NCBI GenBank assembly: GCA_965267605.1 | Contig: OZ254088.1 | Span: 2,232,001-2,296,000 of the forward strand | Direction of reading: 5' to 3' | Source: G965267605 sp965267605 | GTDB taxonomy: Bacteria > Bacteroidota > Bacteroidia > Flavobacteriales_E > Vicingaceae | Length of the DNA stretch: 64,000 nt | Shown: in pieces, positions 20,617-28,914 of the stretch | How the letters are laid out: each line of letters begins with the position of its first letter | How positions within the stretch are numbered: the stretch's first letter is position 1 | Program-made: the position numbers and the translations under genes | Notes under the pieces: model-generated | The model's database searches: none | Seen by the model: the letters and a program-made list of their open reading frames with translations, nothing else | Told to the model about the DNA's origin: nothing

Positions 20617-22401
20617 CTACTTGTAGGCCTTGATCCTACCAGACTTGATGCCTTCCATGAAATTTCCAAGCTCTCTTTTCACCACTGGAGCAAGGAAGAT
20701 CAAACCAAAGATGTTCGGGAAACACATGAGGAAGATCATACAATCAGAGAAATCAATCACCGGACCAAGTGTTAGTGCAGAACCCAGTACCACAAACAGA
20801 CAGAACACCGCTTTGTAGATGTACTCATGTGTTTTGCTACGTCCGAAAAGGAACGCCCATGCCTGCATCCCATAGTAAGACCAGGAGATCATTGTTGAAA
20901 ACGCAAATAGAATAACGGCTACCCCCAGCACAATTGGGAACCAACTACCAATGGCGTGTTCGAAAGCGGTAGAGGTTAGACTGATGCCATTTGCTGATGG
21001 TGTAAATGTCTTATCGCCAATATGGATAACCAATTGCTTTACGCCCTCGATTTCCTCCGGAATGAAATCACCCGTAATCACGATAACCAGTGCAGTCATG
21101 GTACAAACAACCACGGTATCAATGAACGGCTCAAGCAGTGCAACAATGCCTTCACTAACGGGTTCATTCGTTTTAACCGCTGCGTGCGCAATAGATGCCG
21201 ACCCAATTCCTGCCTCGTTGGAAAATGCTGCTCTTCGGAACCCGAGTATCAGTACTCCAATGAACCCGCCACCAACGGCCTCGGGTGAGAATGCTCCTTC
21301 CAAAATGGTACCAAACGCAGGAATAATCTTCTCTGGCTGACTGAAGATCACTGCCAGGGCTGCCAGTACATATATTCCACACATCAGCGGAACAATTTTA
21401 TCTGTAACTCGTGCGATGGACCTGATACCACCAATAATAACAATGGCCACCAGCACCATAATAACAAGACCAAAGGCCCACCCAAAACCGTAGAACTTAC
21501 TCACTTCAGCTTCACCCAACGTTTCAGCCGCAAAAGTGGTTTCCGGAGCACTGCTTCCTAATTGCTGCGCTGCCAAAGTTCCATCTGCTACATTCTTTAC
21601 TTCGTAAGCTACACCATCCACCAACATAGTTTGACCGGTAATATCATTGCGCAGGGCTCCACTCTCATCAATTACAGGAGATCTCGTGATGCTCTCAAAC
21701 TGCGCATACGCCTGATTCGCCTGGAACATATTACCACCACCAAACGAACCTCCAATACAAGCGATGGCGAAGAAAACAGCCAACACTTTTCCCATTTTCA
21801 CATAAGACTTCTCATTGCCATCAAAGTTGAGTTTGAGGTTAGCGAACCCTTTCTTCAGATAGTACATCGGACCACCGAAGACGGTGCCATCTTCATCTAT
21901 CTCTCTATACTTAACACCCAGGGTACACTCTACAAACTTGGTAGACATTCCGATAAGGCCGGCAATGATCATCCAAAAGGTTGCACCAGGACCACCCATG
22001 GCCACAGCAATCGCCACTCCAGCAATGTTACCCAACCCAACGGTTCCTGAAAGAGCTGCCGTAAGCGCCTGAAAGTGAGAAACTTCACCCTTATCCTCAG
22101 GATTGGTGTATTTACCTCTTACAATATCGATTGCGGTTCTAAATCCTCGAATATTGATAAATCTGAAGTAGATTGTAAAGAAGACTGCACCCGTGATCAG
22201 CCAAACCAGAACAAACGGTACACTCACGGTGTCTCCTCCACCAATCGGAAGGTTAAAAGAAGCAAAGACTACGGCTCCCAGAAAATTTGAAAACGGTTGA
22301 ACCGCCTCGTTAATGATCTCATCAATTGATCTTTCTGCTTGTTCCTGTGCCTGCATTGCAAAAGGCATCAGAAGCGCAAGAAGGGCAAGTATCTTTTTCA
22401 T
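20617..22401 (-). CDS. Sodium:alanine/glycine symporter, AGCS family (594 aa)
   Basis: Large inner-membrane carrier of the AGCS (AlsT/DagA) family, recognised from GTVGLGNIAGVAIAVAMGGP, the strongly conserved FRRAAFSNEAGIGSASIAHA and many hydrophobic helices. A signal-peptide-like N-terminus and an insertion of about 80 residues after GSFGGGNMFQANQAYAQFES make it longer than the E. coli type (about 475 residues); both features occur in Bacteroidota members. It imports small neutral amino acids with Na+. The adjoining genes give no substrate hint. Confidence 0.9.
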   Translation of the reverse strand: MKKILALLALLMPFAMQAQEQAERSIDEIINEAVQPFSNFLGAVVFASFNLPIGGGDTVSVPFVLVWLITGAVFFTIYFRFINIRGFRTAIDIVRGKYTNPEDKGEVSHFQALTAALSGTVGLGNIAGVAIAVAMGGPGATFWMIIAGLIGMSTKFVECTLGVKYREIDEDGTVFGGPMYYLKKGFANLKLNFDGNEKSYVKMGKVLAVFFAIACIGGSFGGGNMFQANQAYAQFESITRSPVIDESGALRNDITGQTMLVDGVAYEVKNVADGTLAAQQLGSSAPETTFAAETLGEAEVSKFYGFGWAFGLVIMVLVAIVIIGGIRSIARVTDKIVPLMCGIYVLAALAVIFSQPEKIIPAFGTILEGAFSPEAVGGGFIGVLILGFRRAAFSNEAGIGSASIAHAAVKTNEPVSEGIVALLEPFIDTVVVCTMTALVIVITGDFIPEEIEGVKQLVIHIGDKTFTPSANGISLTSTAFEHAIGSWFPIVLGVAVILFAFSTMISWSYYGMQAWAFLFGRSKTHEYIYKAVFCLFVVLGSALTLGPVIDFSDCMIFLMCFPNIFGLIFLAPVVKRELGNFMEGIKSGRIKAYK

Positions 22402-22435
22402 GAATGTGCGTTGGACTGCTAAGATAATTAATTGA

Positions 22436-23335
22436 TCATTGTTGGCTGAGCTGCTTATCCAGTAAAGCTAACCCTTCCTCCAATGTACGTGGGGTATACC
22501 CCAAGACGTTTCTGGCCTTATCCAGTTTAAACCCTGTTTTGTGTGGACGATGTGCTCTTTGATTCAGGGTTGCTGAAGAAACACGGTTGATAAGGTTGGT
22601 ATCCTTTCCGTAATAAACCGCCATTCTCTCTATGAGCTCATAAATGCTCATAAAGTCCGGCCCACAAAGATGAAAAACACCTTCAGCCTTATGGTCAATA
22701 ATGAGCCTGCAACCAATCGCAAGATCCTCTGCCAGGGTTGGCATTCTGTATTGGTCGTCTACAATATTGAGCGGCTTCCCTTCCTTAAGCGCCTCTCTTC
22801 CCCACAGTACAATATTAGACCTACTTAAAGCCTCTGCGGTTCCATACACAATGATGGTTCTTGCAATGCTCCACTTTTCACAGGATTGCCTAACCAACTC
22901 TTCGCTGGCTACTTTCGACTTCGCATATGTGCTCAAAGGATTCGGTTCATCCTCCTCGCTGTAAGGTCCGGCCTCACCATCAAAAATGAAATCTGTTGAC
23001 AGGTGTATCAAATGTACCCGATTGGCATTGGCCGCCTCTACCAAGTATCTTACGGCTTCCACGTTCAGCCGCTCACACCCTTCAGGATCATCTTCGCAGG
23101 CATCAACATTGGTCATGGCAGCCGTATTAACAATGAAAGACGGTTGATGACGTGCAACACAATCAGCGACCTGCGCCTTATCGGTAATGTCAAGCGATTC
23201 GTAGTGAACCTCTATACTGCTAATTCGATTCTCACCTTGAGAAGTGGCAATAACTTCATAACCACTGTTCTGTAGTTCTGCCACCAGTTTCTGCCCCAGA
23301 AGACCATTGCTCCCGGTAACCAGGACTTTATCCAT
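22436..23335 (-). CDS. SDR-type sugar-nucleotide reductase, RmlD-like (299 aa)
   Basis: Extended short-chain dehydrogenase with the Rossmann motif GSNGLLGQ and the catalytic YAKSK (Tyr-x-x-x-Lys), plus LSTDFIFDGEAGPYSEEDEP and CEDDPEGCERLNVEA, typical of the dTDP-4-dehydrorhamnose reductase (RmlD/RfbD) group. No rmlABC genes lie nearby, so a dTDP-rhamnose role is not assured; in Bacteroidota many such orphans are simply called SDR or NAD-dependent epimerase. Its start overlaps the K+ channel stop by 8 bp. Confidence 0.82.
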   Translation of the reverse strand: MDKVLVTGSNGLLGQKLVAELQNSGYEVIATSQGENRISSIEVHYESLDITDKAQVADCVARHQPSFIVNTAAMTNVDACEDDPEGCERLNVEAVRYLVEAANANRVHLIHLSTDFIFDGEAGPYSEEDEPNPLSTYAKSKVASEELVRQSCEKWSIARTIIVYGTAEALSRSNIVLWGREALKEGKPLNIVDDQYRMPTLAEDLAIGCRLIIDHKAEGVFHLCGPDFMSIYELIERMAVYYGKDTNLINRVSSATLNQRAHRPHKTGFKLDKARNVLGYTPRTLEEGLALLDKQLSQQ

Positions 23336-24350
23336 GTGAAAGCATGTTTCTGAAGGACTCTATCTGTTCTGGAGTTCCCAGAACGAAGATTTTATTGTTG
23401 GGATGGATGATAGTGTCTGGTGATGGATTAATCACATACTCACCGTCTTCCTGGCGGAAACCAACAACATTGGCACCACTTTTATCTCTTACACCCAACT
23501 CTCTGATGGATTTGTTCTTCAAGCTATCGGGCAAGCTCTCGAAGGTGATCTCCGCAATGTTGATCTTACCAGTGCCTTGTCCCAGCAAGTAATCGAAGAA
23601 CTCCATTACATCTGGTTTCGTGACCAAAGATGCCATGTGCGCTCCTCCGATCTTATCGGGCATGATGACGTTGTCTGCCCCAGCACGTTTCAGTTTAACA
23701 TCTGAATTCTCTTTGGAGGCGCGACTCACAATGGTCATTCTGTCATTCATTCCACGTGCGGATAAAACCACAAACAAGTTGTCGGCATCGTGCGGCAGTG
23801 TGGTGATCAACGCCTTGGCTCTTTCTACCCCCGCCCTTTGGAGGACTTTATCCTGCGTAGCATCACCGTTGATTACAACCTCAGATCCATGATCGTCAAT
23901 GGCCTTTTCACGCTCCGCTTCAGCCCTTTCGATGATGACAAATGGAACACCGGCATTCTTTAATTCCCAACTGGCCTGGATGCCGTTTCTACCGTATCCG
24001 CAAATAATGATATGACTCTTCAACTGCTCCAACGCCTTACGCTTCCGAACTCCCCGAAAATAGCGATTTAATTCTCCATCCATGACATATGAGGTTATGG
24101 CGGAAATTGAATATGCAAACGACCCGAAACTGGTTACCACCAGGAACATTGTGAAATACCTACCCGTTTCTGACAGTTCATGCACTTCATTGAAGCCAAC
24201 CGTAGACATCGTGATGATGGTCATGTAAGCGGCCTCGTTGAACGTAAAACCCTCCAACACCATGTATCCCATGATACCGAAAAGGGTCAGGCCGAGGAGG
24301 ATCAGCACTGCATAAAATATCCTTGAAAATCGTCTGTAGCGAAACTTCAC
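23328..24350 (-). CDS. Potassium channel with RCK/TrkA domains (340 aa)
   Basis: Two transmembrane helices flank a pore loop whose filter reads TMSTVGFNEVH, where classical K+ channels have TVGYG. A cytosolic RCK (TrkA-N) domain follows with nucleotide motif GYGRNG and HIIICG, then a TrkA-C domain (LGVRDKSGANVVGF, NKIFVLGTPEQIESF). This is the Kch/MthK architecture, expected to form a ligand-gated tetramer. It lies between the PspC-like gene (9 bp gap) and the SDR gene (overlap). The altered filter (Phe for Tyr, Asn-Glu for Gly-Asp) occurs in some two-helix channels and leaves selectivity uncertain. Confidence 0.88.
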   Translation of the reverse strand: MKFRYRRFSRIFYAVLILLGLTLFGIMGYMVLEGFTFNEAAYMTIITMSTVGFNEVHELSETGRYFTMFLVVTSFGSFAYSISAITSYVMDGELNRYFRGVRKRKALEQLKSHIIICGYGRNGIQASWELKNAGVPFVIIERAEAEREKAIDDHGSEVVINGDATQDKVLQRAGVERAKALITTLPHDADNLFVVLSARGMNDRMTIVSRASKENSDVKLKRAGADNVIMPDKIGGAHMASLVTKPDVMEFFDYLLGQGTGKINIAEITFESLPDSLKNKSIRELGVRDKSGANVVGFRQEDGEYVINPSPDTIIHPNNKIFVLGTPEQIESFRNMLSHG

Positions 24351-24359
24351 TAGCCCAGG

Positions 24360-24584
24360 TTAGAGTTCCCAGATACGCTTTCTTCCCATACCCTTAATAG
24401 CGTTCTTGTGTTCAAGAATAAATGCCATGATGAGGTAAAGTAACAAGGGCGAGCCTAATGCGATAAACGAAGCATAGATGAAGAAGACCCTTACCCTGCT
24501 GATCTTGATCTTCAATTTATCCGCCCACCACTGGCAAACACCAAAGGCTTGTCTTTCAAAGTATGATTGAATTCTGGAGATCAT
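24360..24584 (-). CDS. PspC-domain small membrane protein (74 aa)
   Basis: Small inner-membrane protein with a PspC domain: YFERQAFGVCQWWADKLKI, then a hydrophobic segment (VFFIYASFIALGSPLLLYLI). The frame extends upstream into the DUF2851 gene, but the ATG at 24584 overlaps that gene's stop as ATGA, the usual coupled start. PspC proteins help sense inner-membrane stress in enterobacteria; stand-alone Bacteroidota versions have no proven role. Confidence 0.8.
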   Translation of the reverse strand: MISRIQSYFERQAFGVCQWWADKLKIKISRVRVFFIYASFIALGSPLLLYLIMAFILEHKNAIKGMGRKRIWEL

Positions 24585-25828
24585 GTGTTTCGGATTATCT
24601 CTTGTCCGATGATGCAATTTAAGCATTTTTTCGCGGAGCAATATTCCTTGTACAGGTGGAGAATACCTTGAGTTTCAACAGCATTTGAGGGGATAATTCC
24701 GTGACCGCTGAAAATCCTGGTGTACTTGTTCAACTCCGCTGATTCGCGGTTAAGCAAATCTAAAACCCTATTAATCAGCACCTTGTCTCCAGATCTGGTC
24801 GCATATAGATATGTAAAGGGTGCTATTGCATTGATGCGAATCAACTGTTTAGTGTTACTCGACAACGTTGCAGATCTGGATCTGGAAAATGGCTTATTAA
24901 AATGATAATGATCAGTCCAATAGGGCGTGATGCGAACGTCTTTGAGCCAGGAACCGGTTTCATCTTCTATCGCAGATGCCACTCCAGGAAATGCCCTACA
25001 CACAGCTGCCAGCTCCGCGATTCTGACCGTTGGAAAATTCCATGGTCTGGTTCTTAAAAATTTCCATTGATGCGCCTGCATCTCAGCAGATCTGTTAATC
25101 AATTGCCAATGTTTGTATTCATCAACGGGGTACACGGATGAAAGGGCTGGAAGCAGGCCGGCCACACCAAACAAGATAGGCTCCACATTCCTTTCATTGG
25201 CAAGTAACTTGGTGAGTCTGTGTTCTGTAGAAAGTATCTGCACAAGCCGTTGCATGGCCCCTCCGTTAAGATGTGTACCCAACGCCCTTGCAACCATTGC
25301 GAGAAACAAAGTCTGGTAGCTATATCCCATCTTCGTGTATACCTTATTCCAATCTTCATTTCTGGAAGCCAATCTCTTCAGGCCAGCATCATGCCACGCC
25401 ACATGAACTAAACCAGGATCAATACCGGTAATCTGCTCTTCACAGGGTAGTGATCGTTTGTTTTCTCTGATTCGGTTAAACTCCTCAAATCGTCCGCTCG
25501 GAATTCTATGCTCGAGGCTTAAAGTCTCACAATGCGCGAGTTCTCGATTTGCGTTTAATACAACGTGGAGAACGATGTTGTCGTAGGCGGGATCCATATG
25601 GTGTTGATGATCGAAATACTCGGCCGCCTTTACATGTATCTCTACCGGACCCGACCATACCATATCCCCAATACGGATCAAAGCATCACTGAAATCGGGT
25701 CCGGCATCCAGATTAAGGACACCAGGATCCACAACCTCCAGATCCAGACCAGATACAGTTTTTAACCCCTTCTTATCAAAGAGTTGATGTTCCCATATGA
25801 AATGAAGCAGTTGCTCTGGAATCCTCAC
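24581..25828 (-). CDS. DUF2851 family protein (415 aa)
   Basis: Matches the DUF2851 family of Bacteroidota: MRIPEQLLHFIWEHQLFD, then GLDLEVVDPGVLNLDAGPDF, WSGPVEIHVKAAEYFDHQHH and YDNIVLHVVLNAN. No signal peptide or membrane helices. No biochemical function is known to me. The start codon is GTG, overlapping the pyrF stop as GTGA; the overlap and the conserved MRIPE N-terminus both support it. It is followed by the PspC gene in the same coupled fashion. Confidence 0.88.
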   Translation of the reverse strand: MRIPEQLLHFIWEHQLFDKKGLKTVSGLDLEVVDPGVLNLDAGPDFSDALIRIGDMVWSGPVEIHVKAAEYFDHQHHMDPAYDNIVLHVVLNANRELAHCETLSLEHRIPSGRFEEFNRIRENKRSLPCEEQITGIDPGLVHVAWHDAGLKRLASRNEDWNKVYTKMGYSYQTLFLAMVARALGTHLNGGAMQRLVQILSTEHRLTKLLANERNVEPILFGVAGLLPALSSVYPVDEYKHWQLINRSAEMQAHQWKFLRTRPWNFPTVRIAELAAVCRAFPGVASAIEDETGSWLKDVRITPYWTDHYHFNKPFSRSRSATLSSNTKQLIRINAIAPFTYLYATRSGDKVLINRVLDLLNRESAELNKYTRIFSGHGIIPSNAVETQGILHLYKEYCSAKKCLNCIIGQEIIRNT

Positions 25829-26604
25829 TCGGACATTAGATCGCGCATGTTATTCGCGATCGAACGTGCGGCCTGTCCTGGATCATCTGCGTAAATAATC
25901 CCTCTGGATGAGTTGACGAGTAAACCTACGTTCTCACTTCGTCCGTACCTATAGACTTCTTCTAAACTTCCACCTTGCGCACCAACACCCGGTACGAGTA
26001 GGAAATGGTCAGGCACAATTGTGCGTACCTGCTCGAATACTTCAGGACGCGTTGCCCCCACAACATACATTATGTTGTCTGTGGAACCCCACTCTGCGCT
26101 TTTCCCGAGCACCTGCTCGAACAACCTGGGGTTACCGTTAAATTGAAAATCTTCAGCTCCTGGGTTGGATGTTGCAGCAAGTATCACCGCCCACTTACCA
26201 TCAAATTTGAGATACGGAGCTACAGAATCTACACCCATATAAGGTGATAACGTAATGGCATCATAGGCCATCTCCTCAAGAAATGCCTTCGCATACATCT
26301 CCGAAGTATTTCCAATATCGCCTCTCTTGGCATCTATTAGTTTAAAGCGGTTGTCTGGGATGTATGCAGCCAATGCTTTCAAATACTCGAAACCCTTTGG
26401 GCCCAAGACCTCAAAAAAAGCAGCATTTGGCTTGTAAGCCACACAGTACTCTGCGGTTTCATCCACAATCCATTTGCAGAATTCCAATACTGGATGCTCC
26501 ATAGCGTGGAACCGCTCAGGAATCTTGTTCAAATCCGGATCCAGGCCAACGCACAAGAATGAACCTGTGGCCTCAATTTGCTCTATAAGCTGTTGTCTGT
26601 TCAT
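25825..26604 (-). CDS. pyrF: Orotidine 5'-phosphate decarboxylase (259 aa)
   Basis: OMP decarboxylase of the longer type 2 class: FLCVGLDPDLNKIPE, the catalytic DAKRGDIGNTSEMYAKAF (Asp-x-Lys-x-x-Asp), ITLSPYMGVDSVAPYL and the phosphate loop VPGVGAQGGS. It makes UMP in de novo pyrimidine synthesis. It overlaps prfA by ATGA and DUF2851 by GTGA, so its translation is probably coupled on both sides. Confidence 0.96.
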   Translation of the reverse strand: MNRQQLIEQIEATGSFLCVGLDPDLNKIPERFHAMEHPVLEFCKWIVDETAEYCVAYKPNAAFFEVLGPKGFEYLKALAAYIPDNRFKLIDAKRGDIGNTSEMYAKAFLEEMAYDAITLSPYMGVDSVAPYLKFDGKWAVILAATSNPGAEDFQFNGNPRLFEQVLGKSAEWGSTDNIMYVVGATRPEVFEQVRTIVPDHFLLVPGVGAQGGSLEEVYRYGRSENVGLLVNSSRGIIYADDPGQAARSIANNMRDLMSE

Positions 26605-27674
26605 CCCTCCTGTAGTTTTTCTGCGTTCTCTGCCACTTTCAAAGCTTCAATAATCGGATAAACATCACCACCCACAATGGCATCTAACGAATACAGGGTA
26701 AGTCCAATTCTGTGGTCCGTAACACGTCCTTGTGGCCAATTGTAAGTTCTGATCTTTGCGGAGCGATCACCAGTAGAAACCAATGATTTCCTGTGAGCCG
26801 CTCTCTCTTCCTGCTTCTTGATCAACTCCTGTTCGTATATCCTGGATCTCAGAACTTTCATGGCCTGTTCAAAATTCTTGTGCTGGCTACGACCGTCCTG
26901 GCACTCTACCACCGTTCCGGTTGGAATATGCGTAAGCCTTACTGCCGACTCGGTTTTGTTTACGTGCTGACCACCTGCTCCTGATGATCGATAAGTATCT
27001 TTTTTGATGTCTGCCATATTGATCTCAACATCCACTTCTTCCGCTTCCGGCAAAACAGCAACAGATGCAGCTGATGTATGCACCCTTCCTTGAGATTCAG
27101 TTGCCGGCACTCTTTGTACACGATGAACACCGGACTCATATTTCAACACACCGTAAACATCCTCTCCGCTAACCCCAAAGCTGATCTCCTTATAACCTCC
27201 AGCAGTACCTTCGTTGGCATTGATCAGCTCTGTAGACCATCCTCTATTCTCACAAAACTTCGCATACATCCTGTACAGATCACCTGCAAAAATACTGGCT
27301 TCGTCTCCACCCGCACCTGCCCGGATCTCCACGATCACATCCTTAGAATCCTCAGGGTCTTTAGGAATCAATAGCACTCTGACCTCCTCAGTTAGCTCCT
27401 CATACCTTGACTCAAGATCGCCCAGCTCAGCTTTAGCCATCTCAACAAATTCCGGATCGCTCTCCTCCTTAATGATTGCTTTCGAAGACTCTATGTTCTC
27501 TATAACATTCTTGTACTCTTCGTACGTGTCAACAACAATCTGGAGGTCTTTATACTCCTTGTTGAGCTTAACGTACCGCTTCATATCGGCAATGATCTCG
27601 GGATCGACAATCATCTTGCCCACTTCCTCCCATCTGATCTTGATGCCTTCTAGCTTTGTAAGCAGATCTGTCAT
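26601..27674 (-). CDS. prfA: Peptide chain release factor 1 (357 aa)
   Basis: Class I release factor with the peptidyl-tRNA hydrolysis motif GGQ (SSGAGGQHVNKTES) and the RF1-type discriminator PAT in HRVQRVPATESQGRVHTS, so it reads UAA/UAG. Length and domain order are normal. It starts within TAATG, sharing one base with the purM stop. Confidence 0.97.
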   Translation of the reverse strand: MTDLLTKLEGIKIRWEEVGKMIVDPEIIADMKRYVKLNKEYKDLQIVVDTYEEYKNVIENIESSKAIIKEESDPEFVEMAKAELGDLESRYEELTEEVRVLLIPKDPEDSKDVIVEIRAGAGGDEASIFAGDLYRMYAKFCENRGWSTELINANEGTAGGYKEISFGVSGEDVYGVLKYESGVHRVQRVPATESQGRVHTSAASVAVLPEAEEVDVEINMADIKKDTYRSSGAGGQHVNKTESAVRLTHIPTGTVVECQDGRSQHKNFEQAMKVLRSRIYEQELIKKQEERAAHRKSLVSTGDRSAKIRTYNWPQGRVTDHRIGLTLYSLDAIVGGDVYPIIEALKVAENAEKLQEG

Positions 27675-28852
27675 TATTTGCCCACGTAGTTGAACTCTCC
27701 GTGCTCGGAACGAATGGTTACCTCAGCCTGTTCGGCCTGCTCACATTTACCCACGATTCTGGCATCGACATTGAACGACTCGGCCACCGCTATGATATCT
27801 GCTGCGGCCTCTTCGGGAGCGTATACCTCCATTCTGTGCCCCATGTTGAACACTTTATACATCTCTTTCCAATCAGTACCTGACTCAGATTGTATTAACC
27901 TAAACAATGGTGGTGTAGGAAAAAGGTTGTCTTTGATCACGTGCAGGTCATCTATGAAGTGCAACACTTTGGTCTGCGCACCACCACTGCAATGCACCAT
28001 GCCATGTATCTTATCTCTATGTTGCTCCAGAAGCTTCTTAATAATGGGTGCATACGTTCTGGTTGGTGATAACACAAGCTTCCCTGCATCCAATGGCACG
28101 CCCTCGACTTCGCTGGTGAGGTTCTGACTACCACTGTACACAAACTGTTCCGGCACACCGTGGTCATAAGTTTCAGGGAAACGCACGCCTACGTCTTTGT
28201 TAAACACATCGTGTCTGGCAGAAGTGAGGCCATTGCTTCCCATACCTCCATTATACTCAGATTCATAGGTAGCCTGACCAAAGGAAGCCAAACCAACCAC
28301 TACATCACCCGCTTGAATATTTCCGTTAGAAATTACTTCATCCCTGCGCATGCGGCATGTTACCGTTGAATCCACAATGATCGTTCGAACCAGGTCTCCT
28401 AGATCAGCTGTTTCCCCACCGGTCAGGTACGCTTCAATTCCGTGCGATCTCAAATCAGCGAGGAGTTCTTCAGTACCATTGATGATGGCAGAGATTACCT
28501 CTCCGGGTACCAGTTGCTTGTTTCTTCCAATGGTAGATGAGACAAGTATATTGTCTACAGCCCCTACACAAAGGAGGTCATCAATATTCATTATGAGCGC
28601 ATCTTGTGCGATGCCCTTCCAAACTGACAGATCTCCTGTCTCCTTCCAGTACGCGTAAGCCAGAGATGATTTAGTTCCTGCGCCATCTGCATGCATTACT
28701 ACACAATGATCTTCGCTACCAGAAAGAATATCTGGCACGATCTTACAAAACGCTTTTGGGAACAAACCCTTATCGATGTTCTTGATGGCATTGTGCACAT
28801 CTTCCTTCCCTGCGGAAACTCCTCTTGCTGCGTATCGATCTGTGGTACTCAT
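27674..28852 (-). CDS. purM: Phosphoribosylformylglycinamidine cyclo-ligase (AIR synthase), long form (392 aa)
   Basis: PurM-family enzyme: RYAARGVSAGKEDVHNAI, VVMHADGAGTKSSLAY, DALIMNIDDLLCVGA and the TGGETADLGDLVRTI segment, with a C-terminal AIRS domain (FNMGHRMEVYAPEEAA). It closes the imidazole ring in purine synthesis (FGAM to AIR). It is about 45 residues longer than E. coli PurM, a size normal for Bacteroidota. The ATG at 28852 is preferred to the TTG just before it. It leads a tightly coupled run: purM, prfA, pyrF, DUF2851, pspC-like. The upstream region is only 62 bp and is filled by the preceding gene's terminator. Confidence 0.92.
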   Translation of the reverse strand: MSTTDRYAARGVSAGKEDVHNAIKNIDKGLFPKAFCKIVPDILSGSEDHCVVMHADGAGTKSSLAYAYWKETGDLSVWKGIAQDALIMNIDDLLCVGAVDNILVSSTIGRNKQLVPGEVISAIINGTEELLADLRSHGIEAYLTGGETADLGDLVRTIIVDSTVTCRMRRDEVISNGNIQAGDVVVGLASFGQATYESEYNGGMGSNGLTSARHDVFNKDVGVRFPETYDHGVPEQFVYSGSQNLTSEVEGVPLDAGKLVLSPTRTYAPIIKKLLEQHRDKIHGMVHCSGGAQTKVLHFIDDLHVIKDNLFPTPPLFRLIQSESGTDWKEMYKVFNMGHRMEVYAPEEAAADIIAVAESFNVDARIVGKCEQAEQAEVTIRSEHGEFNYVGK

Positions 28853-28865
28853 CAATAATTGAAAT

Positions 28866-28894
28866 AAAAAATCCCGGCCACGAATGGCCGGGAT
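28866..28894 (-). terminator. Terminator behind the OmpA-family gene
   Basis: ATCCCGGCCA (28871-28880), loop CGAA, TGGCCGGGAT (28885-28894), then TTTTTT on the minus strand. It is a perfect 10-bp GC-rich stem. It ends about 13 nt before the purM start, leaving no room for a promoter in between. A TATATTAG box (28897-28904) abuts the stem on its upstream side. Confidence 0.88.
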
Positions 28895-28914
28895 AACTAA
28901 TATATTATAGTGTT

